Below, piece by piece: positions 57,811-64,000 of a DNA stretch of 64,000 nucleotides (position 1 is the stretch's first letter; each line of letters opens with the position of its first letter). Below the pieces are notes generated by a model. It was not told the DNA's origin, ran no database searches, and saw only the letters and a program-made list of their open reading frames with translations. A program made the translations under genes and the position numbers. The stretch lies in assembly GCF_003797825.1 (NCBI RefSeq), contig NZ_RKME01000003.1:62001-126000 (forward strand), written 5' to 3'. The DNA is from Gordonia sp. OPL2. GTDB taxonomy: Bacteria; Actinomycetota; Actinomycetes; Mycobacteriales; Mycobacteriaceae.

Positions 57811-58092
57811 ATGGTGGAAGACGACGACATACCCGAACTGCCGATCACGCTCACCGTTGACGGTGAAGTCTTCGAACTCACCGAGGGCGAAGGCAGCCAG
57901 TACAGCTACACGTGGCTGACCGGACCGAACAAGGGTTACGGATTCAGCGAGTCAGCCCACTCCGCATCTCTCGACCCTGACGTTCCGCTGCCCGAGGATC
58001 TGCCTAAGTATCGGCTGACGTTCAAGCAGCACATCGAGTCGATACGAGATTTCTTGTCGATGATCGACCCGAAGACTGGGTATACCGAATGA
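57811..58092 (+). CDS. Hypothetical acidic protein, only plus-strand gene in the replication part
   Basis: 93 residues from ATG 57811; a GTG at 57766 in the same frame is possible. No ribosome-binding site. Acidic, with ITLTVDGEVFELTEGEG and YSYTWLTGPNKGYGFS suggesting a small beta-sheet domain, ending in a helix KQHIESIRDFLSM. Divergent from the HTH gene and convergent with repA; a candidate repressor partner, antirestriction-like or immunity-like protein, none of which is shown. Confidence 0.6.
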   Translation: MVEDDDIPELPITLTVDGEVFELTEGEGSQYSYTWLTGPNKGYGFSESAHSASLDPDVPLPEDLPKYRLTFKQHIESIRDFLSMIDPKTGYTE

Positions 58093-58105
58093 TCGAGACG
58101 CAAAC

Positions 58106-58149
58106 GAAGGGGTCGAGCAGCATCAGCACTGACACCACTCGACCCCTTC
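58106..58149. terminator. Hairpin between the plus-strand gene and repA
   Basis: GAAGGGGTCGAG at 58106-58117 pairs perfectly with 58138-58149 around 20 nt, just after the stop at 58092. It probably ends transcription from both convergent genes. Confidence 0.7.
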
Positions 58150-58174
58150 ATGCACAACAACCAAGAGTCACGCT

Positions 58175-58297
58175 GTACCCGATACCCGTACCCGCTCCCC
58201 TATACCCTCGCGACGAGTGCAGTAACGGGTACGTACCCGTACCTGTACCCCAACAAAGTCCTAATGAAATAAGGACCGGGTACAGGCGCAGGTACAG
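58175..58297. repeat. Iteron-like cluster of TACCC/GGGTA repeats beside repA
   Basis: Within ~120 bp there are about eight copies of (G)TACC(C) or its complement, including GTACCCG at 58175 and 58188, the 14-bp palindrome CGGGTACGTACCCG at 58226-58239, TACCTGTACCCC at 58240-58251 and CCGGGTACAGG at 58276-58286. The cluster ends at the repA stop codon. Repeat arrays next to a Rep gene often act as origins or as Rep-binding control sites. Confidence 0.6.
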
Positions 58298-59308
58298 TCA
58301 CGCCGCAGCTTCGGCCAAACGCGACTTGGCCTCGTCTAGAGCGTCCCGAGCTGCATCCTGGCCACACTTCAGGAACCTCATCGCCTCCCTGATACTCGCA
58401 GGCTTGTGCTCGGCCGAAAGTAGCTGCTCGACCCGTTCCTCACGCTTCCTTTGGCGGTCAGCGGCAGTGTCCCGCGATGGCATAACAGTCACGTTCTCCC
58501 GAGACTGAACCGACCACGACAAACCGCCGTCCGTCTCTTGCGTCAGCACGAACTCACCGATCAACGGCTCTCTGGACTTGTCGTGTGCCACCTGCCCGCG
58601 CACCCCGCCATGACGGTCCTTGAACACATTGAGGTGCGCCTTCCCGCCTCGTCCCGGCGCGAACGGCTGAGACACCGTGATTCGTAGCATGGCACCACCA
58701 GGGCTACGACGCTTAGCCATCGTCCCGCCTGGCCCGTGTGCTCGCGAATCCGCACCCTTCGCCAAGTGGTCCACCACGACGACACCAGCGCCGCATGACG
58801 CCAGCGGCGTCAGCACCCGACGATTGACCGCAGTGAAATCGTCAGCATCGTTGGACGACGCCCCGAAGATCGGCAACAGTTCACCCATCGAATCAAGGAC
58901 CACAAGATCCGGCCCCCACGCGACGAGATCGGCTACCAGCGCCTCGACTTCGATCTCATCGAACGGAGTAGCGACACGAAACCTGCCCGCATCACACAAC
59001 GTGTCCATGTCCACACCGAGCTTCAACAGGTTCTCACCGATCGACTGCGCCCCGTTGTGATCGATGTCGATATACATGGCGCGGTCGCCACGTCGAAGCT
59101 CATCAGCCACCGCAGCCAACGCAACCCACGTCTTGCCCGACTCCGGGTCTCCGAAGATCGAGTTGACTTTGCCGCGATAGAACAGCGCCCCATCTTCACC
59201 GAAGGTCAGAATATCGGGCCTCACCGGCTCCGCACCTTCGAGCACCGACCGCATATCAAAGTACATGCCCATTCGTTCAAATCCATTCTGGCGTATCGGC
59301 TTCCGCAT
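58298..59308 (-). CDS. RepA-like P-loop ATPase (RecA/DnaB-type) of the element
   Basis: 336 residues from ATG 59308, where AGGTG precedes; starts at 59332 or 59272 are possible. Walker A is IFGDPESGKTWVAL (Gly53-Thr60), Walker B LVVLDSMGEL, and the sensor strand VVVVDHLAKG. The preceding MYFDMRSVLEGAEPVRP is the lead-in typical of actinophage and plasmid RepA-like helicase loaders. C-terminal ~40 residues form a helical domain like a winged-helix (SIREAMRFLKCGQDAARDAL). Likely replication initiator or helicase of the excised element. Confidence 0.8.
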   Translation of the reverse strand: MRKPIRQNGFERMGMYFDMRSVLEGAEPVRPDILTFGEDGALFYRGKVNSIFGDPESGKTWVALAAVADELRRGDRAMYIDIDHNGAQSIGENLLKLGVDMDTLCDAGRFRVATPFDEIEVEALVADLVAWGPDLVVLDSMGELLPIFGASSNDADDFTAVNRRVLTPLASCGAGVVVVDHLAKGADSRAHGPGGTMAKRRSPGGAMLRITVSQPFAPGRGGKAHLNVFKDRHGGVRGQVAHDKSREPLIGEFVLTQETDGGLSWSVQSRENVTVMPSRDTAADRQRKREERVEQLLSAEHKPASIREAMRFLKCGQDAARDALDEAKSRLAEAAA

Positions 59309-59354
59309 CGACACACCTGCAATCGTCCCCATCTGTTGGGGCACTGAGTAAGAG

Positions 59355-59501
59355 TCAGAACTGTTCACTTGGCCGTTTGGCCACGCACAGCTTCGGGTTT
59401 GACCCCAGGACTGCCCGCATGTCGATGTACAGCCCATGGGGCAGCCGTGGAGTCCGACGCCGCCGCACCGGCCGTGTAGGTCGCGCCGTTGGTGCGATCA
59501 T
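59355..59501 (-). CDS. 48-residue basic protein, partial copy of the RepA lead-in
   Basis: ATG at 59501 overlaps the stop of the excisionase-like gene (TGATG). The basic first 20 residues are followed by GLYIDMRAVLGSNPK, which parallels GMYFDMRSVLEGAEP at the start of repA (10 of the first 12 positions identical or similar). It ends 46 bp before the chosen repA start. Probably a duplication of the repA 5' end or a remnant. Confidence 0.45.
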   Translation of the reverse strand: MIAPTARPTRPVRRRRTPRLPHGLYIDMRAVLGSNPKLCVAKRPSEQF

Positions 59502-59689
59502 CAGGCCACCCCGACCGGATCGCCAGTCACCATCGAATCCAAATCCGCCATCCGGATCCGCAGCAACTTCGGGCCAGTACGGTATGCCCGCAGCCGCCCA
59601 TCCGAGATGTAACGCCGGATAGACTTGGACGAAACGCCAACGTAGTCAGCAGCTTCCGTGATCGACACGAACGACCGATTGATATTCAT
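59501..59689 (-). CDS. Excisionase-like HTH protein (Xis)
   Basis: 62 residues: FVSITEAADYVGVSSKSIRRYISDGRLRAYRTGPKLLRIRMADLD is a complete excisionase/HTH_17 domain. Located between int and repA on the same strand, the usual place for a recombination directionality factor. It could also regulate int. Confidence 0.83.
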   Translation of the reverse strand: MNINRSFVSITEAADYVGVSSKSIRRYISDGRLRAYRTGPKLLRIRMADLDSMVTGDPVGVA

Positions 59690-59960
59690 ATGTCAAAGAA
59701 CTCTCTTCCCCGCAGCGGGGAGTTAGATAGTTGAGCGCACAGTTCACCCCCGGCGCGTGAAAGAGGGGATTGTTCGCGGCCCGGTGCCGGTCGGTCACTC
59801 GCGGCATCTCGTCGGCAATCTCAGACGAACTTTCGTAGACACTAGCACACCAGGGGTTGACAGGACCGTCCAATAGGAGTACCGCCCACTTGCCAGACCG
59901 CATCGCCGCAGATGGGAACATGTGTTCGACTCAGGTTCCCGGCGTGTCGCAACCCTCAAG

Positions 59961-61109
59961 TCACGGTTGAGACTTCCTCATATCCGGCTCCCAGCCCGCC
60001 ATCGCGGACAGCCTCGCCGCGATCTCAGCATCCCGATCAGCCGACGAATGCTGATACCGCATCGACATAGCCGGGGTGCTGTGGCCCAGCCGATCCATCA
60101 AGTCCCGAGTTGTCGCGCCCGCCTGCGCCGCCAACGTTGCCCCGACGTGCCGAAGATCATGAACCCGAAGATCTGATCGACCAAGCTTCGCCTCCACCGA
60201 GTTTTTGAACGCCAAGGTAAAGGCCCGCTGAGTAAGCCTGTTCCCGCCCCTACGGGTCGTCACCACGAAGCTGTCCGGCCCATGCCCCGTGTGCTTACGC
60301 ATGTGTTCGGTGAGTATCTGCCGGACGTGCGGAGGAATCGAGATGTCCCGCATACCGGCCTCAGACTTCGGAGGGCCAACAACGATCTTGTTGCCCACCT
60401 TGGTAGCCGACCGCCTGATTCGGAGCACAGTGGCCACACCATCGACCCGAATCACGTCCTTGCGCCGAAGCTCGATCAACTCACCGAACCGTAGGCCGCA
60501 CCACGCCAGCACGAGGGCGGCTGCGCGATATTCGTCGGGCATGTCCGCCACGACCGCAGCGAGATCGTCCACCGAGAGCACTTCAAGGTCTCGCCGCTGC
60601 GACAACTTGCCCGCACCCTCAACCCTGACCGGGTTCTCATCCACGAGCTTGTCCGCCACGGCAGTAGTGAAAATCGTCTTCAGTAGCCGGTACGCGTGAC
60701 TGTTCGCCGTGGGCGTGTCCTTCCCCAGCCCCGCCCACCACGTGCGCACCAGCGCCGGGGTCACGTCACGCAAACGTTCATCACCAAGGATGGGCAGGAT
60801 CCGCGAATCGAGCGAGTGCTGATATAGCCACTGAGTTTTGGGCGCGAGATCCCGTTCGCGTAGCCACTGCTCCGCATACGCCCGTACGGTCGTCTGACTG
60901 GCCTGCTGAGTGGCGATACGCTCATCAGGGGGCATCCACCCGCCGAGTTCGATCAGGCGACGTTCGCTGTACAGCCAGCCACGCGCATCCATCTTGGCCT
61001 TGTAGGTGTGCGGACCGTAGTACCGGATGCCCTCGTGCATGTAGGAGGCTTGGTAGCGGCCACTGCGCATGACGCGCACTGTTCCCCACGACTCGCGAGA
61101 CTGACCCAT
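59961..61109 (-). CDS. int: Tyrosine recombinase/integrase
   Basis: 382 residues from ATG 61109. The N-terminal arm-binding domain (~1-60, with GRYQASYMHEGIRYYG), SAM-like core-binding domain (~75-160), and catalytic domain with Arg207 (CGLRFGEL), Lys248, His317 and Arg320 (HDLRHVGAT), His343 (LGHS) and nucleophile Tyr352 (MRYQH). All catalytic residues are present, so it should be active. Starts 145 bp inside attR. A candidate arm-type site lies directly upstream of its start codon, which suggests autoregulation. Confidence 0.96.
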   Translation of the reverse strand: MGQSRESWGTVRVMRSGRYQASYMHEGIRYYGPHTYKAKMDARGWLYSERRLIELGGWMPPDERIATQQASQTTVRAYAEQWLRERDLAPKTQWLYQHSLDSRILPILGDERLRDVTPALVRTWWAGLGKDTPTANSHAYRLLKTIFTTAVADKLVDENPVRVEGAGKLSQRRDLEVLSVDDLAAVVADMPDEYRAAALVLAWCGLRFGELIELRRKDVIRVDGVATVLRIRRSATKVGNKIVVGPPKSEAGMRDISIPPHVRQILTEHMRKHTGHGPDSFVVTTRRGGNRLTQRAFTLAFKNSVEAKLGRSDLRVHDLRHVGATLAAQAGATTRDLMDRLGHSTPAMSMRYQHSSADRDAEIAARLSAMAGWEPDMRKSQP

Positions 61110-61128
61110 GATGCAACCTTAATGCACC
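61110..61128 (-). promoter_or_regulatory. Candidate integrase arm-type site near attR
   Basis: GATGCAACCTTAATGCACC, 17/19 identical to 49118-49136 and in the same orientation. It abuts the int start codon. Together the two sites frame the two cores asymmetrically (50 bp and 125 bp away). Confidence 0.55.
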
Positions 61129-61253
61129 TCTAGCGTGTCGCGTGCCTGGTAATTGCCAGCACATATGTCCACATGTAGAGTGCACAGCACCACGCAAGAA
61201 CGACGACGTTGTTGCTGGTAGACAACTCAATAGCCCCGATTGCGGGGGTCTGC

Positions 61254-61297
61254 CTTCCAAACTAGCTACGCGGGTTCGATTCCCGTCACCCGCTCGC
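61254..61297 (+). repeat. attR (44-bp core repeat, displaced 3' half of tRNA-Gly)
   Basis: Exact copy of 49024-49067. It carries the original 3' half of the tRNA gene without its 5' half, so it is not a functional tRNA. Confidence 0.93.
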
Positions 61298-61304
61298 CTC
61301 GACC

Positions 61305-61334
61305 AGATGCCCCGGCCACGCGGCCGGGGCATCT
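61305..61334 (+). terminator. Displaced original terminator of tRNA-Gly
   Basis: AGATGCCCCGGCC and its complement around 4 nt, 7 bp beyond attR. Before integration it would have followed the tRNA gene directly. Confidence 0.8.
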
Positions 61335-61377
61335 GTCGTCCACGCTCCGGACACCTGCGAATCCGCATGGCGACAAC

Positions 61378-61393
61378 TGTGATCCAGGTCATA
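61378..61393 (+). promoter_or_regulatory. CRP/GlxR-like site upstream of the zinc-ribbon gene
   Basis: TGTGATCCAGGTCATA matches TGTGA-N6-TCACA with one mismatch. It lies 20 bp before the ATG at 61413, with a TACGCT -10-like hexamer between, so it overlaps the promoter and might repress. Confidence 0.4.
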
Positions 61394-61412
61394 GTGGGCG
61401 TACGCTGAGGGC

Positions 61413-61598
61413 ATGTCATCCAGCCACAGCAAGAGTCAGCGCAAGTGCCCGAGCTGCGGGGCCAATCTCTACGTCCGCAAGGACGTCACCCGATCCGAAT
61501 CGGGTACGGACCGAGTGGATGTGATGCTCGTCTGCCGCGACGAGTCGTGCTCCGAACCCGCGCGCCATCTCCGGACCGAACACACCCAGCCCGCCTAG
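61413..61598 (+). CDS. Small zinc-ribbon protein
   Basis: 61 residues. CPSCGANLY (Cys12, Cys15) and VCRDESC give a CxxC...Cx4C zinc ribbon. Basic N-terminus and a C-terminal RHLRTEHTQPA. The ATG lies about 7 bp after a -10-like TACGCT, so the transcript may be leaderless. Small zinc-ribbon genes like this are common in the core genome of mycolata. Function unknown. Confidence 0.7.
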   Translation: MSSSHSKSQRKCPSCGANLYVRKDVTRSESGTDRVDVMLVCRDESCSEPARHLRTEHTQPA

Positions 61599-61681
61599 CG
61601 ATCCTCCCGAGCATTCCCGGCCCGATCCATCGCCGAACTCACAACAGGTGTTGATTTTCTGCGAATCCGGCCCATGATGGA

Positions 61682-62923
61682 TTGGTGCGACGGCCGAGAC
61701 GACCCCGTCACCACCGTCTGGTGGTGGCGTTCGTCACGCTCGCACTGACCCTCGGCGGTGTCGTCGCGGGCGCAGGTGACTCCGTCGCGGATGACGTGGC
61801 ACTACCCACCCCACTGTCCGACACCTTCTACGCCACGCCCACGAATCTGGACGCTCGTCGGCCCGGCGACATCATCTCCGTGCGCGCTCGCCCGAATCCG
61901 CCCGCGTTCTTCGACGTCCGGACGTTTCAGATCAAGTTCCGTTCGACCGACAGTCGCGGCCATCCGATCGCCGCGATCACGACCCTCCTCGTCCCGACGC
62001 GCAAACAGGCCGACGGGCCACTGCTCTCGTTCCAGCACATCATCAACGCGACGGGACTGAAATGTGCTCCCTCGCAAGCACTGTGGACACAGGACCCGAA
62101 TCTGACGATCCGGGAGGCGCCCGGACTCAACGTGGCATTGCAACGGGGCTGGACGATTGCGATCCCCGACCATCTCGGCCCACGGAGTTCGTACGGTGCC
62201 GCGAAACTGGGTGGTCAGATCACGCTTGACGGCATCCGGGCCGCGCAACACTTCGCGCCCGCGAAGGTGGCCGAGAGCCGGGTCGGACTCGCCGGGTACT
62301 CCGGTGGCGGGATGGCCACGGCCTGGGCGGCGGCCCTCGCCCCGACGTATGCCCCGGATCTCGACATCGTCGGGGCCGCCTACGGCGGTGTGCCGATGAA
62401 TCTGCTGCGCATGGCCGAGGGCCTGGGTTACGACACTCCCCATCCGGCGTTCGGGCTCGCGTTCGCGGCGGCCATCGGAGTCGCTCGCGAGTACCCGGAC
62501 GAGATCCCCATCCAGAGGTACCTGTCACCACTCGGCCGTCAGATGTACGCGGGCATGCGCGATGCCTGCACCAACGACATCCTCCGACTGGGCGCCGGTC
62601 ATGACGCCCAGCAGGTCACCGTCGGCGGTCGCACGATCTTCGACGACCCGACGGCCCGCCGCGTGGTCGAGGAGAACAGCCTCTCGCTGTATCCCGGCAT
62701 CCCCCGGACACCGATCTTCGAGTGGCACAGCCCGTCGGACGTCTTGATCCCGGTGTCGTCGATCGACGTCACGATCCGTCGGTACTGCCGCGCCGGCGTC
62801 CGGGTCGAGCAGTTGGCCACGCCATCGCCCGACCACCTCTCCGCCGCGGTGATCGGGATGCTGCCGGCGTTCCGCTATCTGACGGACCGCTTCGACGGCC
62901 GTCCCGCGCCGAGCAGTTGCTGA
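61682..62923 (+). CDS. Secreted lipase/esterase of the LIP family
   Basis: 413 residues from a TTG at 61682 or the GTG just after. Sec signal peptide with a basic start and hydrophobic core (LVVAFVTLALTLGGVVAGAG). Alpha/beta-hydrolase of the secretory lipase family (PF03583): nucleophile Ser207 in GLAGYSGGGMAT, acid in HSPSDVLIP and His in TPSPDHLSA. Cysteines in LKCAPS, RDACTND, RYCRAG and the C-terminal Cys may form disulfides. Likely acts on triacylglycerols or wax esters outside the cell. Confidence 0.88.
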   Translation: MVRRPRRPRHHRLVVAFVTLALTLGGVVAGAGDSVADDVALPTPLSDTFYATPTNLDARRPGDIISVRARPNPPAFFDVRTFQIKFRSTDSRGHPIAAITTLLVPTRKQADGPLLSFQHIINATGLKCAPSQALWTQDPNLTIREAPGLNVALQRGWTIAIPDHLGPRSSYGAAKLGGQITLDGIRAAQHFAPAKVAESRVGLAGYSGGGMATAWAAALAPTYAPDLDIVGAAYGGVPMNLLRMAEGLGYDTPHPAFGLAFAAAIGVAREYPDEIPIQRYLSPLGRQMYAGMRDACTNDILRLGAGHDAQQVTVGGRTIFDDPTARRVVEENSLSLYPGIPRTPIFEWHSPSDVLIPVSSIDVTIRRYCRAGVRVEQLATPSPDHLSAAVIGMLPAFRYLTDRFDGRPAPSSC

Positions 62924-63168
62924 CCGCCCGGCCGCACGAACCGCCCATCCGCGCCGGTCGCCGCGCCGACCGGACCTTGTGACGGTTGTCGCAAGCCGTG
63001 CATCCGACGGCCCGCCGACCACGGGCTTCGACCCCACCTCGAGGGCAGTGATCACTGTTCGTCCAGTATTCGACATCCGGCCTTTGGCCCGAAGGCAACG
63101 TTTGTGTAACGATGGACGGGCGCTCCGGGGGATGCGCTCGGCGTAACTCAAACTGCAAAGGTCTCTCC

Positions 63169-63870
63169 GTGTTGACTTCGAAGCCTTCACGTCGCGCACG
63201 TCGCGGCATGACTCGTCGCGCCGTCACCGTTCTCGTCGGTGTCGTCGCGGTGTCTCTTGCGCTGCCCATGGCGGCGAGCGCCGCACCTGTCACCGTGATC
63301 CCGGGCCTGCCCCCGGTCGAGGTGCCCGAGGTGCCGGGCGTGCCGCAGCTCCCGGGCGTCCCGTCGACCCCGAAGACCACGACTCCTCCGCCGCCGTCGA
63401 CGACGACTCCCGAGGCCCCCAAGGGCCCGGCGATCCCGAACGTCAAGACGTCGACCGGCTGGGTCGCGCTGGCCGACGACGCGACCCACCAGATCACCTG
63501 GTGGCGCAACGGCAAGCAGGTCAAGACGATGCCGATCTCGATGGGTTCGAACGACCATCCGACCCCGAACGGCGTCTACCACACCAAGGAGAAGTACCGC
63601 GACATGTACATGGATTCGTCCACGTACGGTGTCCCGGTCGATTCCGCCGAGGGCTACCGCACCTACGTCGAGTACGCGACCCGCATGTCCTGGGACGGCA
63701 TCTTCATCCATGCCGCTCCGTGGTCGGTCGCCCAGCAGGGCCGCAGCAATGCCAGCCACGGCTGCATCAACATCAGCACCGAGAACGGCAAGTGGGTCTT
63801 CAACACGATCCCGCGTGACACCCCGATCGTGGTGCGCGGAACCATCGGCCCGAAGTACACCGGCGACTGA
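63169..63870 (+). CDS. Secreted L,D-transpeptidase (YkuD family)
   Basis: 233 residues from GTG 63169, with AAAGG upstream; the frame is open 5' but has no family character. Signal peptide ending at ASAAP (about 39), a Pro/Val-rich repeat linker (VPEVPGVPQLPGVP, then Thr/Pro), and the YkuD domain from about residue 95 with His181 and the catalytic SHGCINIS (Cys199). Makes 3-3 cross-links in peptidoglycan. It lacks the Ig-like domains of LdtMt2 and resembles the short single-domain enzymes. Confidence 0.92.
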   Translation: MLTSKPSRRARRGMTRRAVTVLVGVVAVSLALPMAASAAPVTVIPGLPPVEVPEVPGVPQLPGVPSTPKTTTPPPPSTTTPEAPKGPAIPNVKTSTGWVALADDATHQITWWRNGKQVKTMPISMGSNDHPTPNGVYHTKEKYRDMYMDSSTYGVPVDSAEGYRTYVEYATRMSWDGIFIHAAPWSVAQQGRSNASHGCINISTENGKWVFNTIPRDTPIVVRGTIGPKYTGD

Positions 63871-63898
63871 TCACCGCCACCCACCTCTTCTGAACCAC

Positions 63899-63933
63899 AC
63901 GAGGGGCCCGGTCCATCGGACCGGGCCCCTCGT
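63899..63933 (+). terminator. Terminator after the L,D-transpeptidase gene
   Basis: A perfect 16-bp stem (ACGAGGGGCCCGGTCC with its complement) and 3-nt loop, 29 bp after the stop. Confidence 0.9.
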
Positions 63934-63937
63934 CGTC

Positions 63938-63973
63938 GTTCGGCGCGCCGAGGGATCCGCGGCCGCGCCGAAC
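63938..63973 (-). terminator. Second hairpin, probably ending a minus-strand gene that enters from the right
   Basis: GTTCGGCGCG at 63938-63947 pairs with 63964-63973. A TCA at 63981-63983 would be the stop codon of a convergent minus-strand gene, of which only ~20 bases are in the window, so no gene is called. Confidence 0.5.
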
Positions 63974-64000
63974 GTTCTGCTCAGCCCACCGCCGTCGTCG

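Larger units (their letters stand above)
49024..61297. mobile_element. Integrated 12.3-kb element in tRNA-Gly, phage-satellite-like
   Basis: Bounded by exact 44-bp repeats (attL 49024-49067, attR 61254-61297). From attR inward it has int, an excisionase-like gene, a 48-residue ORF, repA with an iteron-like cluster, an HTH gene, coupled small genes including a head-tail connector-like gene, and cargo near attL. No terminase, capsid, portal, lysis or conjugation gene was found. It is therefore probably a satellite or a decayed prophage that needs a helper (inference). GC content and codon use in the 50.5-54.5 kb part differ visibly from the flanks. Confidence 0.85.

Noticed and set aside
59646-59921. 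91-residue minus-strand frame overlapping the excisionase-like gene start
   Set aside because: No ribosome-binding site, overlaps xis in another frame, and has no protein-like features.
63981-64000. 3' end of a minus-strand gene entering from the right edge
   Set aside because: Only about 20 bases are visible; the second hairpin supports it but the coding part is too short to call.

Overview
The window looks like a stretch of chromosome from a high-GC, mycolic-acid-type actinobacterium, most likely Gordonia or a close relative. The reasons are the gene order, which follows the Mycobacterium/Rhodococcus chromosome (rpsP-khpA-rimM-trmD; ffh-glnD-glnB-amt-ftsY-smc-acyP-osmC-mutM-rnc-DUF177-sepIVA-coaD-rsmD; proB-obg-rpmA-rplU-rne-ndk-DUF4233-folC-valS; clpX-clpP2-clpP1-tig), the IF2N-like N-terminus of RNase E, and the presence of SepIVA. 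The genus is inferred; no marker gene settles it.

Layout. 1-1298: a truncated set of three coupled genes on the minus strand (YbaB-like protein, ESX-associated-like helical protein, large partial helical protein) just downstream of trmD. 1324-22473: the rpsP-trmD operon, an amidohydrolase, and a long run of housekeeping genes for protein targeting (ffh, ftsY), nitrogen control (amt-glnB-glnD behind a GlnR-type operator), chromosome structure (smc), DNA and RNA repair or processing (mutM, rnc), septation/elongation (sepIVA) and CoA synthesis (coaD). 22466-27135: rsmD, a divergent ectoine operon ectABC with a perfect CRP/GlxR-type palindrome upstream, a sirtuin, and a methyltransferase with an IdeR/DtxR-like box at its start. 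27173-43869: proB, obgE, rpmA, rplU, rne, ndk, folC, valS, mobA and a YdeP/FdhF-like molybdopterin oxidoreductase that carries an in-frame 36-bp tandem repeat. 43991-48631: clpX, clpP2, clpP1 and tig, then tRNA-Pro.

The accessory part is a 12.3-kb element (49024-61297) integrated into the 3' half of tRNA-Gly(UCC). A 44-bp exact direct repeat marks its ends. It has a tyrosine integrase, a small excisionase-like HTH protein, a RepA-like ATPase, an iteron-like cluster beside repA, a second HTH gene, a run of small translationally coupled genes that includes a phage head-tail connector-like protein and two kinds of zinc-binding protein, and cargo at the attL end: four ATGA-coupled small genes, a DUF2971 protein, two similarly built membrane-anchored proteins and a protein with an ADP-ribosyltransferase-like motif layout. 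I see no terminase, major capsid, portal or conjugation gene, so a phage-satellite-like or defective integrative element fits better than a full prophage or an ICE (inference). GC content drops in the cargo.

Beyond attR (61298-64000) the chromosome resumes with a small zinc-ribbon protein, a secreted lipase of the LIP family and an L,D-transpeptidase. The displaced original tRNA-Gly terminator sits just outside attR. Several genes in the element are too short for ordinary ORF cut-offs and were found by following stop/start overlaps.
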